From contig DGHJ01000040.1 of assembly GCA_002392625.1 (NCBI GenBank), positions 1-23,595 on the forward strand: a stretch of DNA of 23,595 bases, given 5' to 3'. The notes beneath the pieces are model-generated. The model did no database searches and had not been told where the DNA came from. It saw only the letters and a program-made list of their open reading frames with translations. The stretch comes from Oscillospiraceae bacterium UBA3851 (GTDB lineage Bacteria > Bacillota > Clostridia > Oscillospirales > Oscillospiraceae). Position 1 is the first letter of the stretch. Every line of letters starts with the position of its first letter. Shown here piece after piece: positions 1 to 8,464 of this stretch. A program made the translations under genes and the position numbers.

Positions 1-21
1 AACCAACTGAACTACTTGGCC
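1..21 (-). tRNA. tRNA, 5' end only (cut by left window edge)
   Basis: Read on the minus strand, the first 21 bases give GGCCAAG, TA, GTTC, AGTTGGTT. These match a tRNA 5' half: a 7-nt acceptor strand, the conserved U8-A9, a 4-nt D-stem strand and the start of a D loop with the GG pair. The rest, including the anticodon, lies outside the window, so the isoacceptor cannot be read; an Asp-type tRNA would fit the opening bases but this is a guess. A near-consensus promoter lies about 30 bases upstream, which supports a real tRNA gene. Confidence 0.8.
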
Positions 22-52
22 ATTGGTTGCATTTCTGAAATCGAGCTTATTC

Positions 53-81
53 AATATAGCAGATAGACTCCCGGTTGTCAA
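53..81 (-). promoter_or_regulatory. Promoter of the partial tRNA gene
   Basis: On the minus strand, TTGACA (76-81) and TATATT (53-58) are separated by exactly 17 bases, with a TG one base before the -10 (extended -10). Transcription would start near 46, giving a leader of about 25 nt before the tRNA at 21. The promoter sits immediately downstream of the rnmV stop codon. Confidence 0.8.
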
Positions 82-90
82 TACCAAAAA

Positions 91-702
91 TCATTCTTTT
101 TTGAAAAAATTCTCCACCATATCATACTGCATTTTCTCCCACTCTTCCCGCGTCAGCAGCAGGTTCAGCGCCTCCAGCATGGCGTTGGGCGTCAGATGCG
201 ACGGCAGGGAAAGCTCCCGCAGCAGCCGTCTTCTTTTCTCCGTGCTGTTTTGCCCGATATAGCCCTTCTCCAACAGCTCCGCCTTGGTGATAGCCGTGCT
301 CCGGATGGGCTGGTTCTCCCCCTCAAAGGTAGCGCCGGCGCGGCGCAGGGCATCCAGCAGAACGGCTGGTTCCATGCCCTCCACGCCCAATTTGTTCTCC
401 CTGCCGGGCGCCTTTTTCCGGCGCTCCTTGCCGGTGATGTCGGGGATATAGGCCTGCTTGATTTGATCCGCCGGCAGCGAGCCTTTCAGATAATTGCGGA
501 TCACAAAGCCCGCGCCGTCACTGTCGGTCAGCAGCACAAGCCCCCTCTGCGCGGCAAGACGCCGGAGAAACGCCAGCTTCTCCTCGTCGTTAAAGACGCT
601 GAAGCCGCCTGTGGTGACGACGGTGGCGTCCACCACCTGCAGCAGGGTATTTTTATCGTAGCGGCCCTCCACAACGATGACCTCACTGATTCTCGGTTTC
701 AT
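91..702 (-). CDS. rnmV: Ribonuclease M5 (5S rRNA maturation)
   Basis: RNase M5 cuts precursor 5S rRNA at both ends to give the mature species, acting on the ribosomal protein L18-bound precursor. The 203-residue protein opens with a Toprim domain: the motif VEGRYD at residues 11-16 carries the catalytic Glu12, and the DSD motif at 60-62 carries the metal-binding acidic pair. The RNase M5 signature continues with YIPDITGKERRKK and LGVEGM near residues 85-110. Length is close to the family's usual 180-200 residues. The ATG overlaps the holA stop by 4 bases (ATGA), so the genes are translationally coupled, and the ribosome binding site is weak. It is the last gene of comEC-holA-rnmV. I see no hairpin terminator between its stop and the tRNA. 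Confidence 0.93.
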   Translation of the reverse strand: MKPRISEVIVVEGRYDKNTLLQVVDATVVTTGGFSVFNDEEKLAFLRRLAAQRGLVLLTDSDGAGFVIRNYLKGSLPADQIKQAYIPDITGKERRKKAPGRENKLGVEGMEPAVLLDALRRAGATFEGENQPIRSTAITKAELLEKGYIGQNSTEKRRRLLRELSLPSHLTPNAMLEALNLLLTREEWEKMQYDMVENFFKKE

Positions 703-1742
703 CTCTTCTGCGACAACTCCATCAGAAACAGCGTCAGCTCCGCCTCGCTGTCCATATTCTTCTCGCTCTTCATGCGCTTATCCAGCGTCTGGCAGCGCTG
801 CACCGCCTCCCGGCACCACCGGTGATCCACCCGGCGAGCCGCTTCCATCAGCAGTCTGGCGGGATAGTCGGAGCTCATGCCCCAGAGCTGCTTGAGCCAA
901 TAGCGGTCCTTGCCGCCCTCCAGCGCCATGCGCGCCGTGTACAGCCGCCGCAGCTCCTTGCCCACAGCCGCCAGGATGGCGATAGGCTCCGTCTGCATCC
1001 GCAGCAGCTCTCCCAGCACCCGCGCGGCCTGATCGTATTTCCCGGCAGTGATGGCGTTGGTCATGTCAAAAACCCGCGCATCCAGCACGGGGTCCGCCAC
1101 GGCATTGATGTCCTCCACAGTGATCTGCGGTCCCCTGGCGTAGGCGCCGATCTTCTCGATCTCCGGCACCAGATCCGTCATCAGTGTGCCGCAGGTGAAC
1201 AGCAGATGGTCCGCCGCGGCGCTGTCGATGTCCTTTCCCAGAGCGGCAAAGCGGCGTTTGAGCCAGCGCAGGAGCTGATCCCGCTCCTGCTGGCGAAACT
1301 CCACCTCCACGGCGTGGGCGTCCAGCGCGGCGCAGAGCTTTTTCATCTTGCCGTCACGCTTATAGGCCGTCACGTCATAGACGAACACCAGGGTGCAGTA
1401 GTCCGGGAAGTCCCCCAGCAGCTCCACCAGTTGCCCCCTCCCCTTTTCATCCAGGCCGAAGAGATCCAGATCCGTCACGGTGACCATAGTATGCTCCGCC
1501 ATCATGGGCATGGCCTCCACCGCCTCAGCCAGCTCATGGACAGCCAGACCCTTGCCGCTCAAGCGGTGATAGTTGAACTCCTCAAATCCGGACGGCACCA
1601 GCAGCTTCTGGAGTTGGTCCAGATAGTATTGGCGCAGATAGGCCTCCTCGCCGTAAAAGATATAGACGCGGGCCACATCGCCGCTTTTCAGCGCCCCGCG
1701 CAGAAGATCCAGTCCCCCATTTTTGACCGAACTCGTTGCCAT
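699..1742 (-). CDS. holA: DNA polymerase III subunit delta (clamp-loader)
   Basis: The delta subunit is the clamp-loader 'wrench' that opens the sliding clamp ring at replication forks. The 347-residue length is typical for HolA. The N-terminal segment with VYIFYGEEAYLRQYYLDQL (around residues 26-44) is the characteristic start of the AAA+-like domain I. The region rich in acidic and leucine residues (DLFGLDEKGRGQLVELL, about 92-108), followed by LVFVYD, is as in Gram-positive homologues. The C-terminal helical part (KELRRLYTARMAL) matches the collar domain. As usual for delta, there is no Walker A motif. Start is ATG at 1742 with GGAGGAG 7 bases upstream. It overlaps the comEC stop by 1 base and the rnmV start by 4. 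Confidence 0.93.
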   Translation of the reverse strand: MATSSVKNGGLDLLRGALKSGDVARVYIFYGEEAYLRQYYLDQLQKLLVPSGFEEFNYHRLSGKGLAVHELAEAVEAMPMMAEHTMVTVTDLDLFGLDEKGRGQLVELLGDFPDYCTLVFVYDVTAYKRDGKMKKLCAALDAHAVEVEFRQQERDQLLRWLKRRFAALGKDIDSAAADHLLFTCGTLMTDLVPEIEKIGAYARGPQITVEDINAVADPVLDARVFDMTNAITAGKYDQAARVLGELLRMQTEPIAILAAVGKELRRLYTARMALEGGKDRYWLKQLWGMSSDYPARLLMEAARRVDHRWCREAVQRCQTLDKRMKSEKNMDSEAELTLFLMELSQKR

Positions 1743-4015
1743 CAGTCTTCTCCTCCGTGTACCGTGATCAGGATGTTCCCGTGCATATCCGTCCGATAGA
1801 TCTCCGCGCCGGCCACAGACAGTCGGCGCAGCGCCTCCTCCGCCGGGTGTCCGTAGCTGTTCTCGCCCACGCAGATAATGGCGGTCTCCGGCTGGACAGC
1901 CTCCAGAAACAATTCGCTGGAGCTGTGCCGGGAGCCGTGGTGGCTCACAACCAGGACCTCCACGTCCGGCAGATCGTACGTCTGGATCAGGTGCTTCTCC
2001 GTAGTGCCCGCCATGTCGCCGGTGATCAGCACATCAAAATCCCCGGCGCTGCACAGGACCGTCAACCCCTGCTCGTTCATGTCACCCTGTCCGATGGGCG
2101 GAAATACCGTCAGCTCAGCCTTGCCCACGGGAAGCCGGGACGGCTCCCGGATGAAAACCAGCTGGACGCCGTGGCGCTGCGCCGCCTCGATCAGCCGATC
2201 CCGCACGCCGAACTCGTCGTCGATGTCCGGCAGCAGCAGCTGATCCACCTCCACGCGGGAGAGCAGGGTGAACATGCCGTTGGCGTGGTCTGCGTGGTAA
2301 TGGGTCAGCACCACAGCCCGCAGCCGCTGCAGGCCCATGCTGCCGATCTGGTCGGCGGCCCTGTTCCCGGCGGAGATGAAGCTGTTGCTGCTGCCACAGT
2401 CCACCAGGACGGCGTCGCTGCCGGAATAGAGCAGCACGCACTCCCCTTGCCCCACGTCCAACGCCATGGCGCCCATGGTGCCGTAGCGGTACTCCGCGCT
2501 GTTCAGCCCCAGGCAGAGGGCCAGCGATGCGGCGGCCAGCAGGCCGGCCAGAAACCATCGCCGTCTGCTGCCGTGGGAGGCAAGGCATACACCCAGAAGC
2601 ACATACAGATAGGTCAGCCAGTATTTCAAATAGCGGTTGGAGAAATACAGCGCGTGAAGTGGCAAATACGCCAGCCAGCGGGCAACAAGCAGGACGTAGT
2701 GGACCAGGCCCCAGTTGAGCCAGCCCGTCAAGCGGGCCGCAGGCAGCCATACGAAGCCCAGCAGAACCGAGACAAGGCCCGCCATAAAGTTCCAGCCCGC
2801 CACCGGCACCGCCAGGAAATTACTCAGTGGAGAGATGAGCGTCAAAATATTGAAGTAATACGCCGTCAGCGGTACGGTGAACACCATGACGGACAGCGAG
2901 GCAGAAAGATTGGCGGAGAGCAGGGACACGCCGCGCTTGACGCGCCTCTTTCCGCCCCGATAGAGGCCCGTGAAGAAGCCGTGGAGCCTGCCGCTCAAAA
3001 GGACCAGACCCAGGGTGGCAGCAAAGCTCATCTGCAGACTGATGCCGCCGGCAGCATACGGATTCAAAAGCAGCAGCACCAGCAGCGCCGCGCCCAGGCT
3101 GGTAAGGCTGTCGCTGTCCCGCTTGAAGAGGGGGGCCACCAGCAGCGCGATCTGCATGATACAGGCGCGCACCACAGACGGCGACATGCCCACCATGACC
3201 ATGTAAAACAGCAGTACGGCGATGGAGACGGCGCAGTAGAGGCGGCGGCGCGCGGGCGGGATCAGCAGGCCAAGCAGCGTCACCAGAAAGGCGCAGTGGA
3301 GGCCGGACACGGCAAACAGATGGGAGAGGCCCGTCTCGGAGATGGCAGCGTCATCCTCCTCGGCAATGTGGCTGCGATCGCCCATCAGCTCCGCCAGGAG
3401 AAACGATTCCGTTGTGGGGTCTTCCCAGATCCTGCCGATCATCTCCTTCACGGCATGAGCGGCACGCTGGGGCAGATACAGCAGGCTGCCCTCCCCCACC
3501 AGCTCCACCGCAGGATCTCCCTTTGCGTAAAGGAGCACGAAAACGCCGCGGGCCGTAAAGGTTGAGATATTGTTTTCCCGGATGCGGCCGGCATTCTGCC
3601 AGAACGCCGTGCCGGTGATGCGCTGGCCCGGCCGCAGAACCACGTCATCCTCGTCGCCGTAATAGATAGCCTTGACCCCCGGTCCCAGCCGGACGGTGAC
3701 CTTGCTGCCCCGTTCCGTTGCCACGGGGTAATCCGCCACCACGGCAGAGAAAGGCCTTGTTTCGCCGCACAGCTCCAGCGCCGGGCGACAGATCAGCGTC
3801 TGGTACATGTCAAAATAGGCCAGCGCAATGGCCAATGAGCAGAGGATCAGCAGCTCCCGGCCGCTCAAGGGCAAACGGCAGCGCAGCAGCCCCGCTGCCA
3901 CGGCGCATACGGCAAAGCCGCAGGCCGCCCACAGATACCAGCCCTCCCAGGGCAGAAGTACGGCCGCGAAGATACCGGCGGCAAAGGAGAAGCTTATGGT
4001 GGCAAACGTGCGCAC
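1742..4015 (-). CDS. comEC: ComEC/Rec2 DNA-uptake channel protein
   Basis: ComEC forms the membrane channel that takes single-stranded DNA into naturally competent cells. Using the GTG start at 4015 the protein has 757 residues. It has N-terminal hydrophobic segments and a DUF4131-type soluble region, then the polytopic Competence domain at about 205-485 (HLFAVSGLHC near 232, PSVVRA near 279). A C-terminal metallo-beta-lactamase domain runs from about 514 to 757, with THYHADH giving H572, H574, D576 and H577 and a later SHHGS motif. All three parts of the full-length protein are present. I chose GTG at 4015 over the upstream in-frame ATG at 4081 because GGGGAGGGGAG lies 6 bases before it, and because the -10/-35 elements occupy the extra upstream codons. 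It is the first gene of comEC-holA-rnmV. Other competence genes are not in view, so actual competence is unproven. Confidence 0.9.
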   Translation of the reverse strand: MRTFATISFSFAAGIFAAVLLPWEGWYLWAACGFAVCAVAAGLLRCRLPLSGRELLILCSLAIALAYFDMYQTLICRPALELCGETRPFSAVVADYPVATERGSKVTVRLGPGVKAIYYGDEDDVVLRPGQRITGTAFWQNAGRIRENNISTFTARGVFVLLYAKGDPAVELVGEGSLLYLPQRAAHAVKEMIGRIWEDPTTESFLLAELMGDRSHIAEEDDAAISETGLSHLFAVSGLHCAFLVTLLGLLIPPARRRLYCAVSIAVLLFYMVMVGMSPSVVRACIMQIALLVAPLFKRDSDSLTSLGAALLVLLLLNPYAAGGISLQMSFAATLGLVLLSGRLHGFFTGLYRGGKRRVKRGVSLLSANLSASLSVMVFTVPLTAYYFNILTLISPLSNFLAVPVAGWNFMAGLVSVLLGFVWLPAARLTGWLNWGLVHYVLLVARWLAYLPLHALYFSNRYLKYWLTYLYVLLGVCLASHGSRRRWFLAGLLAAASLALCLGLNSAEYRYGTMGAMALDVGQGECVLLYSGSDAVLVDCGSSNSFISAGNRAADQIGSMGLQRLRAVVLTHYHADHANGMFTLLSRVEVDQLLLPDIDDEFGVRDRLIEAAQRHGVQLVFIREPSRLPVGKAELTVFPPIGQGDMNEQGLTVLCSAGDFDVLITGDMAGTTEKHLIQTYDLPDVEVLVVSHHGSRHSSSELFLEAVQPETAIICVGENSYGHPAEEALRRLSVAGAEIYRTDMHGNILITVHGGED

Positions 4016-4021
4016 AGTCCG

Positions 4022-4032
4022 CTCCCCTCCCC
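4022..4032 (-). promoter_or_regulatory. Ribosome binding site that fixes the comEC GTG start
   Basis: The minus-strand purine run GGGGAGGGGAG contains a full GGAGG and ends 6 bases before the GTG at 4015. The upstream ATG at 4081 has no comparable site. Confidence 0.75.
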
Positions 4033-4052
4033 GTTTTTCTATCTGAATTGGT

Positions 4053-4081
4053 ATTATATCAAATATTGCCCTGCCGGGCAA
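4053..4081 (-). promoter_or_regulatory. Promoter of the comEC-holA-rnmV operon
   Basis: On the minus strand, TTGCCC (4076-4081) and a perfect TATAAT (4053-4058) are 17 bases apart. Predicted transcription start is near 4046, giving a leader of about 30 nt before the GTG start. Confidence 0.75.
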
Positions 4082-4097
4082 GGGTCAGTCGCACAGG

Positions 4098-4265
4098 AAA
4101 AGGGCGTGCTACAAAATGCTTTGCGATCCGTCATTCCGAAGAAAATGCCGCCACCGGGCGGCATTTTCTGTGGGAATCCGTCCCTTTACGCGGACAATAC
4201 GGATTGCCACGGCCCCGTTGGGGCCTCGCAATGACAGACGTGAGCCTTTTGCAACACGCCCTTTT
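4098..4265. repeat. Structured element with terminal inverted repeats (candidate dispersed repeat or MITE)
   Basis: The ends are imperfect inverted repeats: 4098-4116 pairs with 4247-4265 at 17 of 19 positions. Inside, GTCATT (4130-4135) pairs with AATGAC (4230-4235). A perfect 12-bp hairpin lies at 4141-4168, AATCCGT (4175-4181) pairs with ACGGATT (4199-4205), and an alternative GC-rich hairpin lies at 4203-4232. The whole segment could fold as a multi-branched cruciform or RNA. Read on the minus strand it contains GTCATTGCGAGG...GTGGCAATCC, resembling dispersed non-coding repeats seen in many bacterial genomes. There is no open reading frame worth calling and no obvious target-site duplication. 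It fills the gap between the potCD stop and the comEC promoter. Only one copy is in this window, so repeat status is inferred. Confidence 0.6.
4141..4168 (-). terminator. Hairpin, likely terminator of the potABCD operon
   Basis: A perfect 12-bp stem, GAAAATGCCGCC with GGCGGCATTTTC, encloses the loop ACCG. On the minus strand the 3' arm ends in TTTTCTTC, so the U-rich part lies mostly within the stem. It sits about 110 bases downstream of the potCD stop and inside the structured element described above. Confidence 0.5.
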
Positions 4266-4279
4266 AAGCCTGCTATCAA

Positions 4280-6268
4280 TCAGACTCCCAGCTGGTTCCA
4301 CAGATCGTTGTAGAGCTGCAGCGTCTCCTGGGGGAGATTCTCGTAGATCTCGCAGCGCTCCAGCACATCCTCGCCGGGAGCCATGATGGCATAGATCTCC
4401 TCGTCCAGCTCCTCCTCGTACAGCTCCTCGTAATAGGCAGGATACTGCTCCAGCGCCTCATAGTTGGGAGAGGCGTACCAGATGAAGTCCATGTTGGCCA
4501 GGTTGGACTCAGTGGAGGCGATGAAGTTGATCCACGCCTCAGCCTCCTGCTTGTGCTGAGCGGTTTTCAGCACGCACATGGCGTCCACGAACCAGTTGGA
4601 GCCCTCCTTGGGCACCACGAAGGCCAGATCCTCGTTGTTCTCCAGCATGCTCAGGTAGTCGCCGGCGTAGTACATGGCGATGGCGGCGTTGCTGCCCTCC
4701 ATCTTCTGGAAGACCTGGTCCATAACGAAGCCCTGGTAGACGCCGGCGTTCTTGGCGTCACGCAGGCGCTGGAAAGCCTGTCGCAGCTCCGCCTCGTCGG
4801 TGGTATTGATGCTGTAGCCCAGGTCCAGCAGAGCGGCCGCCAGGGCGTCGCGGGAGTTGTTGATCATCAGCACCTGGCCGGCGTACTTGGGATCGAACAT
4901 AGCGTCCCAGCTGTCGATCTCCTCGTCCACCATGGTGGTGTTGTAGATGATGCCCAGGGTGCCCCAGGCGTAGGGCACGGTGTACTTGTTCTCCGGGTCG
5001 TAGTTCAGGTTCTTATACTGATTGTCGATCAGCTGGAAGTTGGGGATATTGTCGTAATCCAGCTCCGCCAGCATGTCCTCCTCAATGAGCCGGGCGATCA
5101 TGTAATCAGAGGGGACGATAACGTCGAAATCGGCGCCGCCCATCTCGATCAGGGAGTACAGGGCCTCGTTGCTCTCCACCGTCTGATAGTGGACGGCGAT
5201 GCCCGTCTCCTCCTCAAACCGGGTGATGAGCTCCTCGTCAATATACTCGCCCCAGGAGCAGACGTTCACCTCCGGCCGGGAATTGGCAGCGCGGCCGGTG
5301 ACGATCAGCGTCACCAGCAGGGCCAGGGCCAGAGCGCCGGCGGCCACGCGGCGCAGCACACGGACCGTGCGGCTGGGCTCCTTGACCACGGCGACGCGGT
5401 TCTTCCCCTTCTCCACACGCTTCTGCATGCTGGACTCGCGGATGTTGATGATGACCAGCAGGATCAGCACCGTGACGAAAAGCAGCGTGGAAACCGCGTT
5501 GATCTGGGGGCTGACACGCTTCTTGGTCATGCCGTAGATGGTCATGGCCAGAGTGGAGGTGCGGGAGCCGGCGGTAAAGTAGCTGATGATGAAGTCGTCC
5601 ACGGACATGGTGAAGGCCGTCAGGGCGCCGGAGACGATGCCGGGCTTGATCTCCGGGATGACCACCTTCCAGAAGGCCTGCATCCAGGTGCAGCCCAGGT
5701 CCTGGGCCGCGTCGATGAGATTCCGGTCCATCTGGCGCAGCTTGGGGCCAACCGCCAGGATCACATAGGGGATGTTGAAGCAGACATGGGCGATGAGCAT
5801 GGTGCCGAAGCCAAGGCTCAGCTTGGTGGGCAGCGTCACCACGCTCTGGATGGAGTTAATCCATCCGGCAAAGGCGCCCCAGCCGTTGAAGAACACCACG
5901 AACAGCAGGCACAGGCTGACGCCGGTGACGATATCGGCGTTCATCATGGGGATGTTGTTCACGGCCATCAGCGCGTCGCGGCGCTTGCGGCGCATGCTGT
6001 AAAATCCGATGGCGGCAAAGGTGCCGGCAACGGTGGCAATGACGGTGGCCAGCAGGGACACCAGCAGCGTGGTGTAGACGCTGGTCATGATAAGCCGGTT
6101 GTGGATCAGCTCATTGTACCAGTGGAGGGAGAAGCCCTTCCACACAGAGCTGGACACGCCGGAGTTGAAGGAGAAGATGATGAGAATGAAGATGGGCGCA
6201 TACAGGAACAGGAACACCAGTCCCATCAAAATGCGGTCACCCAGACGGTTGGTGGGTTTCGTTTTCAC
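4280..6268 (-). CDS. potCD: Polyamine ABC transporter: PotC permease fused to PotD binding protein
   Basis: This 662-residue protein joins two normally separate subunits of a spermidine/putrescine importer. Residues 1-275 are a PotC-like permease with six predicted membrane segments and the EAA-type loop (DAAQDLG... IPEIKPGI, about 186-211) that contacts the ATPase. After a basic linker (about 280-307) comes one more hydrophobic segment (about 308-325). From about 333 to the end there is a PotD-type periplasmic-binding fold starting NVCSWGEYIDEELITRFEEETG. No lipobox cysteine is present. The seventh membrane segment would carry the binding domain to the outer face, replacing a lipid anchor. 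Start is GTG at 6268, overlapping the potB stop by 4 bases (GTGA). The reading frame is continuous, so the fusion is not an artefact of my reading. Substrate is inferred from family resemblance and could be another polyamine-like cation. Confidence 0.9.
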   Translation of the reverse strand: MKTKPTNRLGDRILMGLVFLFLYAPIFILIIFSFNSGVSSSVWKGFSLHWYNELIHNRLIMTSVYTTLLVSLLATVIATVAGTFAAIGFYSMRRKRRDALMAVNNIPMMNADIVTGVSLCLLFVVFFNGWGAFAGWINSIQSVVTLPTKLSLGFGTMLIAHVCFNIPYVILAVGPKLRQMDRNLIDAAQDLGCTWMQAFWKVVIPEIKPGIVSGALTAFTMSVDDFIISYFTAGSRTSTLAMTIYGMTKKRVSPQINAVSTLLFVTVLILLVIINIRESSMQKRVEKGKNRVAVVKEPSRTVRVLRRVAAGALALALLVTLIVTGRAANSRPEVNVCSWGEYIDEELITRFEEETGIAVHYQTVESNEALYSLIEMGGADFDVIVPSDYMIARLIEEDMLAELDYDNIPNFQLIDNQYKNLNYDPENKYTVPYAWGTLGIIYNTTMVDEEIDSWDAMFDPKYAGQVLMINNSRDALAAALLDLGYSINTTDEAELRQAFQRLRDAKNAGVYQGFVMDQVFQKMEGSNAAIAMYYAGDYLSMLENNEDLAFVVPKEGSNWFVDAMCVLKTAQHKQEAEAWINFIASTESNLANMDFIWYASPNYEALEQYPAYYEELYEEELDEEIYAIMAPGEDVLERCEIYENLPQETLQLYNDLWNQLGV

Positions 6269-7108
6269 ATCATCACCGCCTGTTCCTCGCCCTCACCGAA
6301 GCGATTCATCACGATCATGCAGACCACCACGATGATCATCATGACCAGGGAGATGGCCGCGCCCAGCTGGGGGTTGTAGGCCCCGCCCAGGAACTGCCGC
6401 TCAATGAGGTCGCCCAGCAGCAGGTCGGTGCCGCCGCCCAGCATCTGGGAGATGGCGAAGGTGGACACCGAGGGCACGAACACCATGGTGATGCCGGACA
6501 GCACGCCCGGCAGGGACAGGGGCAGGATCACCTTGCGGAACACCGTGACGGAGTTGGCGCCCAGGTCGCGGGCGGCCTCCAGCAGGGAGTGGTCCAGCTT
6601 GATGATCACGGAGTAGATGGGCAGGATCATAAAGGGCAGGTAGTTGTACACCATGCCCAGCACCACGGCGCCCGGCGTGTTCATCATGTGGAAATACGTG
6701 ACGTCGCTGCCGGTAATGTTGTTATAGAGCGCGATGAGGCCGATCTTCTGGAACAGCTGGTTGAGAAGGCCGTTGTTGTCCAGAATGGTGATCCAGCTGT
6801 AGGTGCGCAGCAGGAAGTTCATCCACATGGGCAGCATGATAAGTACCATGCCCGTGCGCTGAAAGCCGGGACCCTCCCGGCTCATGAGATAGGACACGGG
6901 ATAGCCGATCAGCAGACAGATGACCGTAGCGATGATGGCCATCTCGAAGGAGCGAAGGAAAACCTCGGCATAGTCGCCCATCTTGACAAAATTCTCAAAG
7001 GAGAAGCCGCCATTCTGGGAGGTAAAGGCGTAGATCACCATGATGACGATGGGTGCCACCACGAAGATCGCCATCCACACCACGTAGGGCACGGCGAACC
7101 GGGAGAGC

Positions 7109-7119
<11 letters not shown>
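6265..7119 (-). CDS. potB: Polyamine ABC transporter permease PotB
   Basis: PotB is one of two membrane subunits of the spermidine/putrescine importer. The 284-residue protein starts MKNKLSRFAVPYVVWM with a first membrane helix and has about six hydrophobic segments. Its conserved cytoplasmic loop EAARDLGANSVTVFRKVILP is the ATPase-docking EAA motif. The frame is open upstream to 7167, but I chose the ATG at 7119: it has GGAGGAGAG just before it, and the protein then begins directly at the conserved N-terminus. The start lies inside the last codons of potA (11-base overlap) and the stop overlaps potCD by 4 bases, so the three genes are tightly coupled. Confidence 0.92.
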
Positions 7120-8248
<1,129 letters not shown>

Positions 8249-8342
8249 TTATCCTCCCCCGTTCATTGTGTAATATGCCGAAATTCATGGCTTCGCCCGG
8301 CCCGGAGCGAGGCCGGACTCCCCATTGAAATTCAGCAGCAAC

Positions 8343-8371
8343 AATATATAAAAAACGGGGGGAAATGTCAA
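8343..8371 (-). promoter_or_regulatory. Promoter of the potA-potB-potCD operon
   Basis: Minus-strand TTGACA (8366-8371) and TATATT (8343-8348) are 17 bases apart. Transcription should start near 8336, leaving a leader of about 88 nt. The leader holds an imperfect hairpin (8289-8314) flanked by two copies of TGAATTTC (8280-8287 and 8327-8334). I do not recognise a known riboswitch there. Confidence 0.8.
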
Positions 8372-8402
8372 TGGACTTGGGGAAATAATCTATACAGCTT
8401 TA

Positions 8403-8448
8403 CGCAAAATAAGGCGGCGATTTACGTCATAATACGCAGATCGCCGCC
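8403..8448 (-). terminator. Terminator of the RluA-family gene
   Basis: On the minus strand the stem GGCGGCGAT/ATCGCCGCC (8440-8448 with 8413-8421) closes an 18-base loop and is followed by TTATTTTGCG. It starts 17 bases after the pseudouridine synthase stop. The T-rich tail (8403-8413) is itself complementary to CGCAAAATAAG at the end of the gene (8464-8474). Confidence 0.65.
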
Positions 8449-8464
8449 GTTATCCTTGTTTTTC

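Noticed and set aside
115..150. A/T-rich inverted repeat near the end of rnmV as a terminator
   Set aside because: The pairing is almost all A-T, lies inside the coding region and is not followed by a proper T-run.
1736..3565. 609-codon open frame on the plus strand opposite comEC
   Set aside because: It is rich in Gln, His, Arg and Ala with no recognisable domain, and is the GC-rich antisense shadow of a clearly real comEC.
4098..4265. CRISPR array or insertion sequence in the comEC-pot gap
   Set aside because: There are no evenly spaced direct repeats and no transposase reading frame; inverted-repeat structure fits a small non-autonomous element better.
4553..6379. 608-codon open frame on the plus strand opposite potCD
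   Set aside because: Low-complexity His/Val/Gly/Asp-rich translation antisense to a confident gene; no ribosome binding site or family match.
8249..8342. Possible riboswitch in the potA leader
   Set aside because: The hairpin is imperfect and I see no conserved core of any riboswitch class; kept only as a low-interest leader observation.
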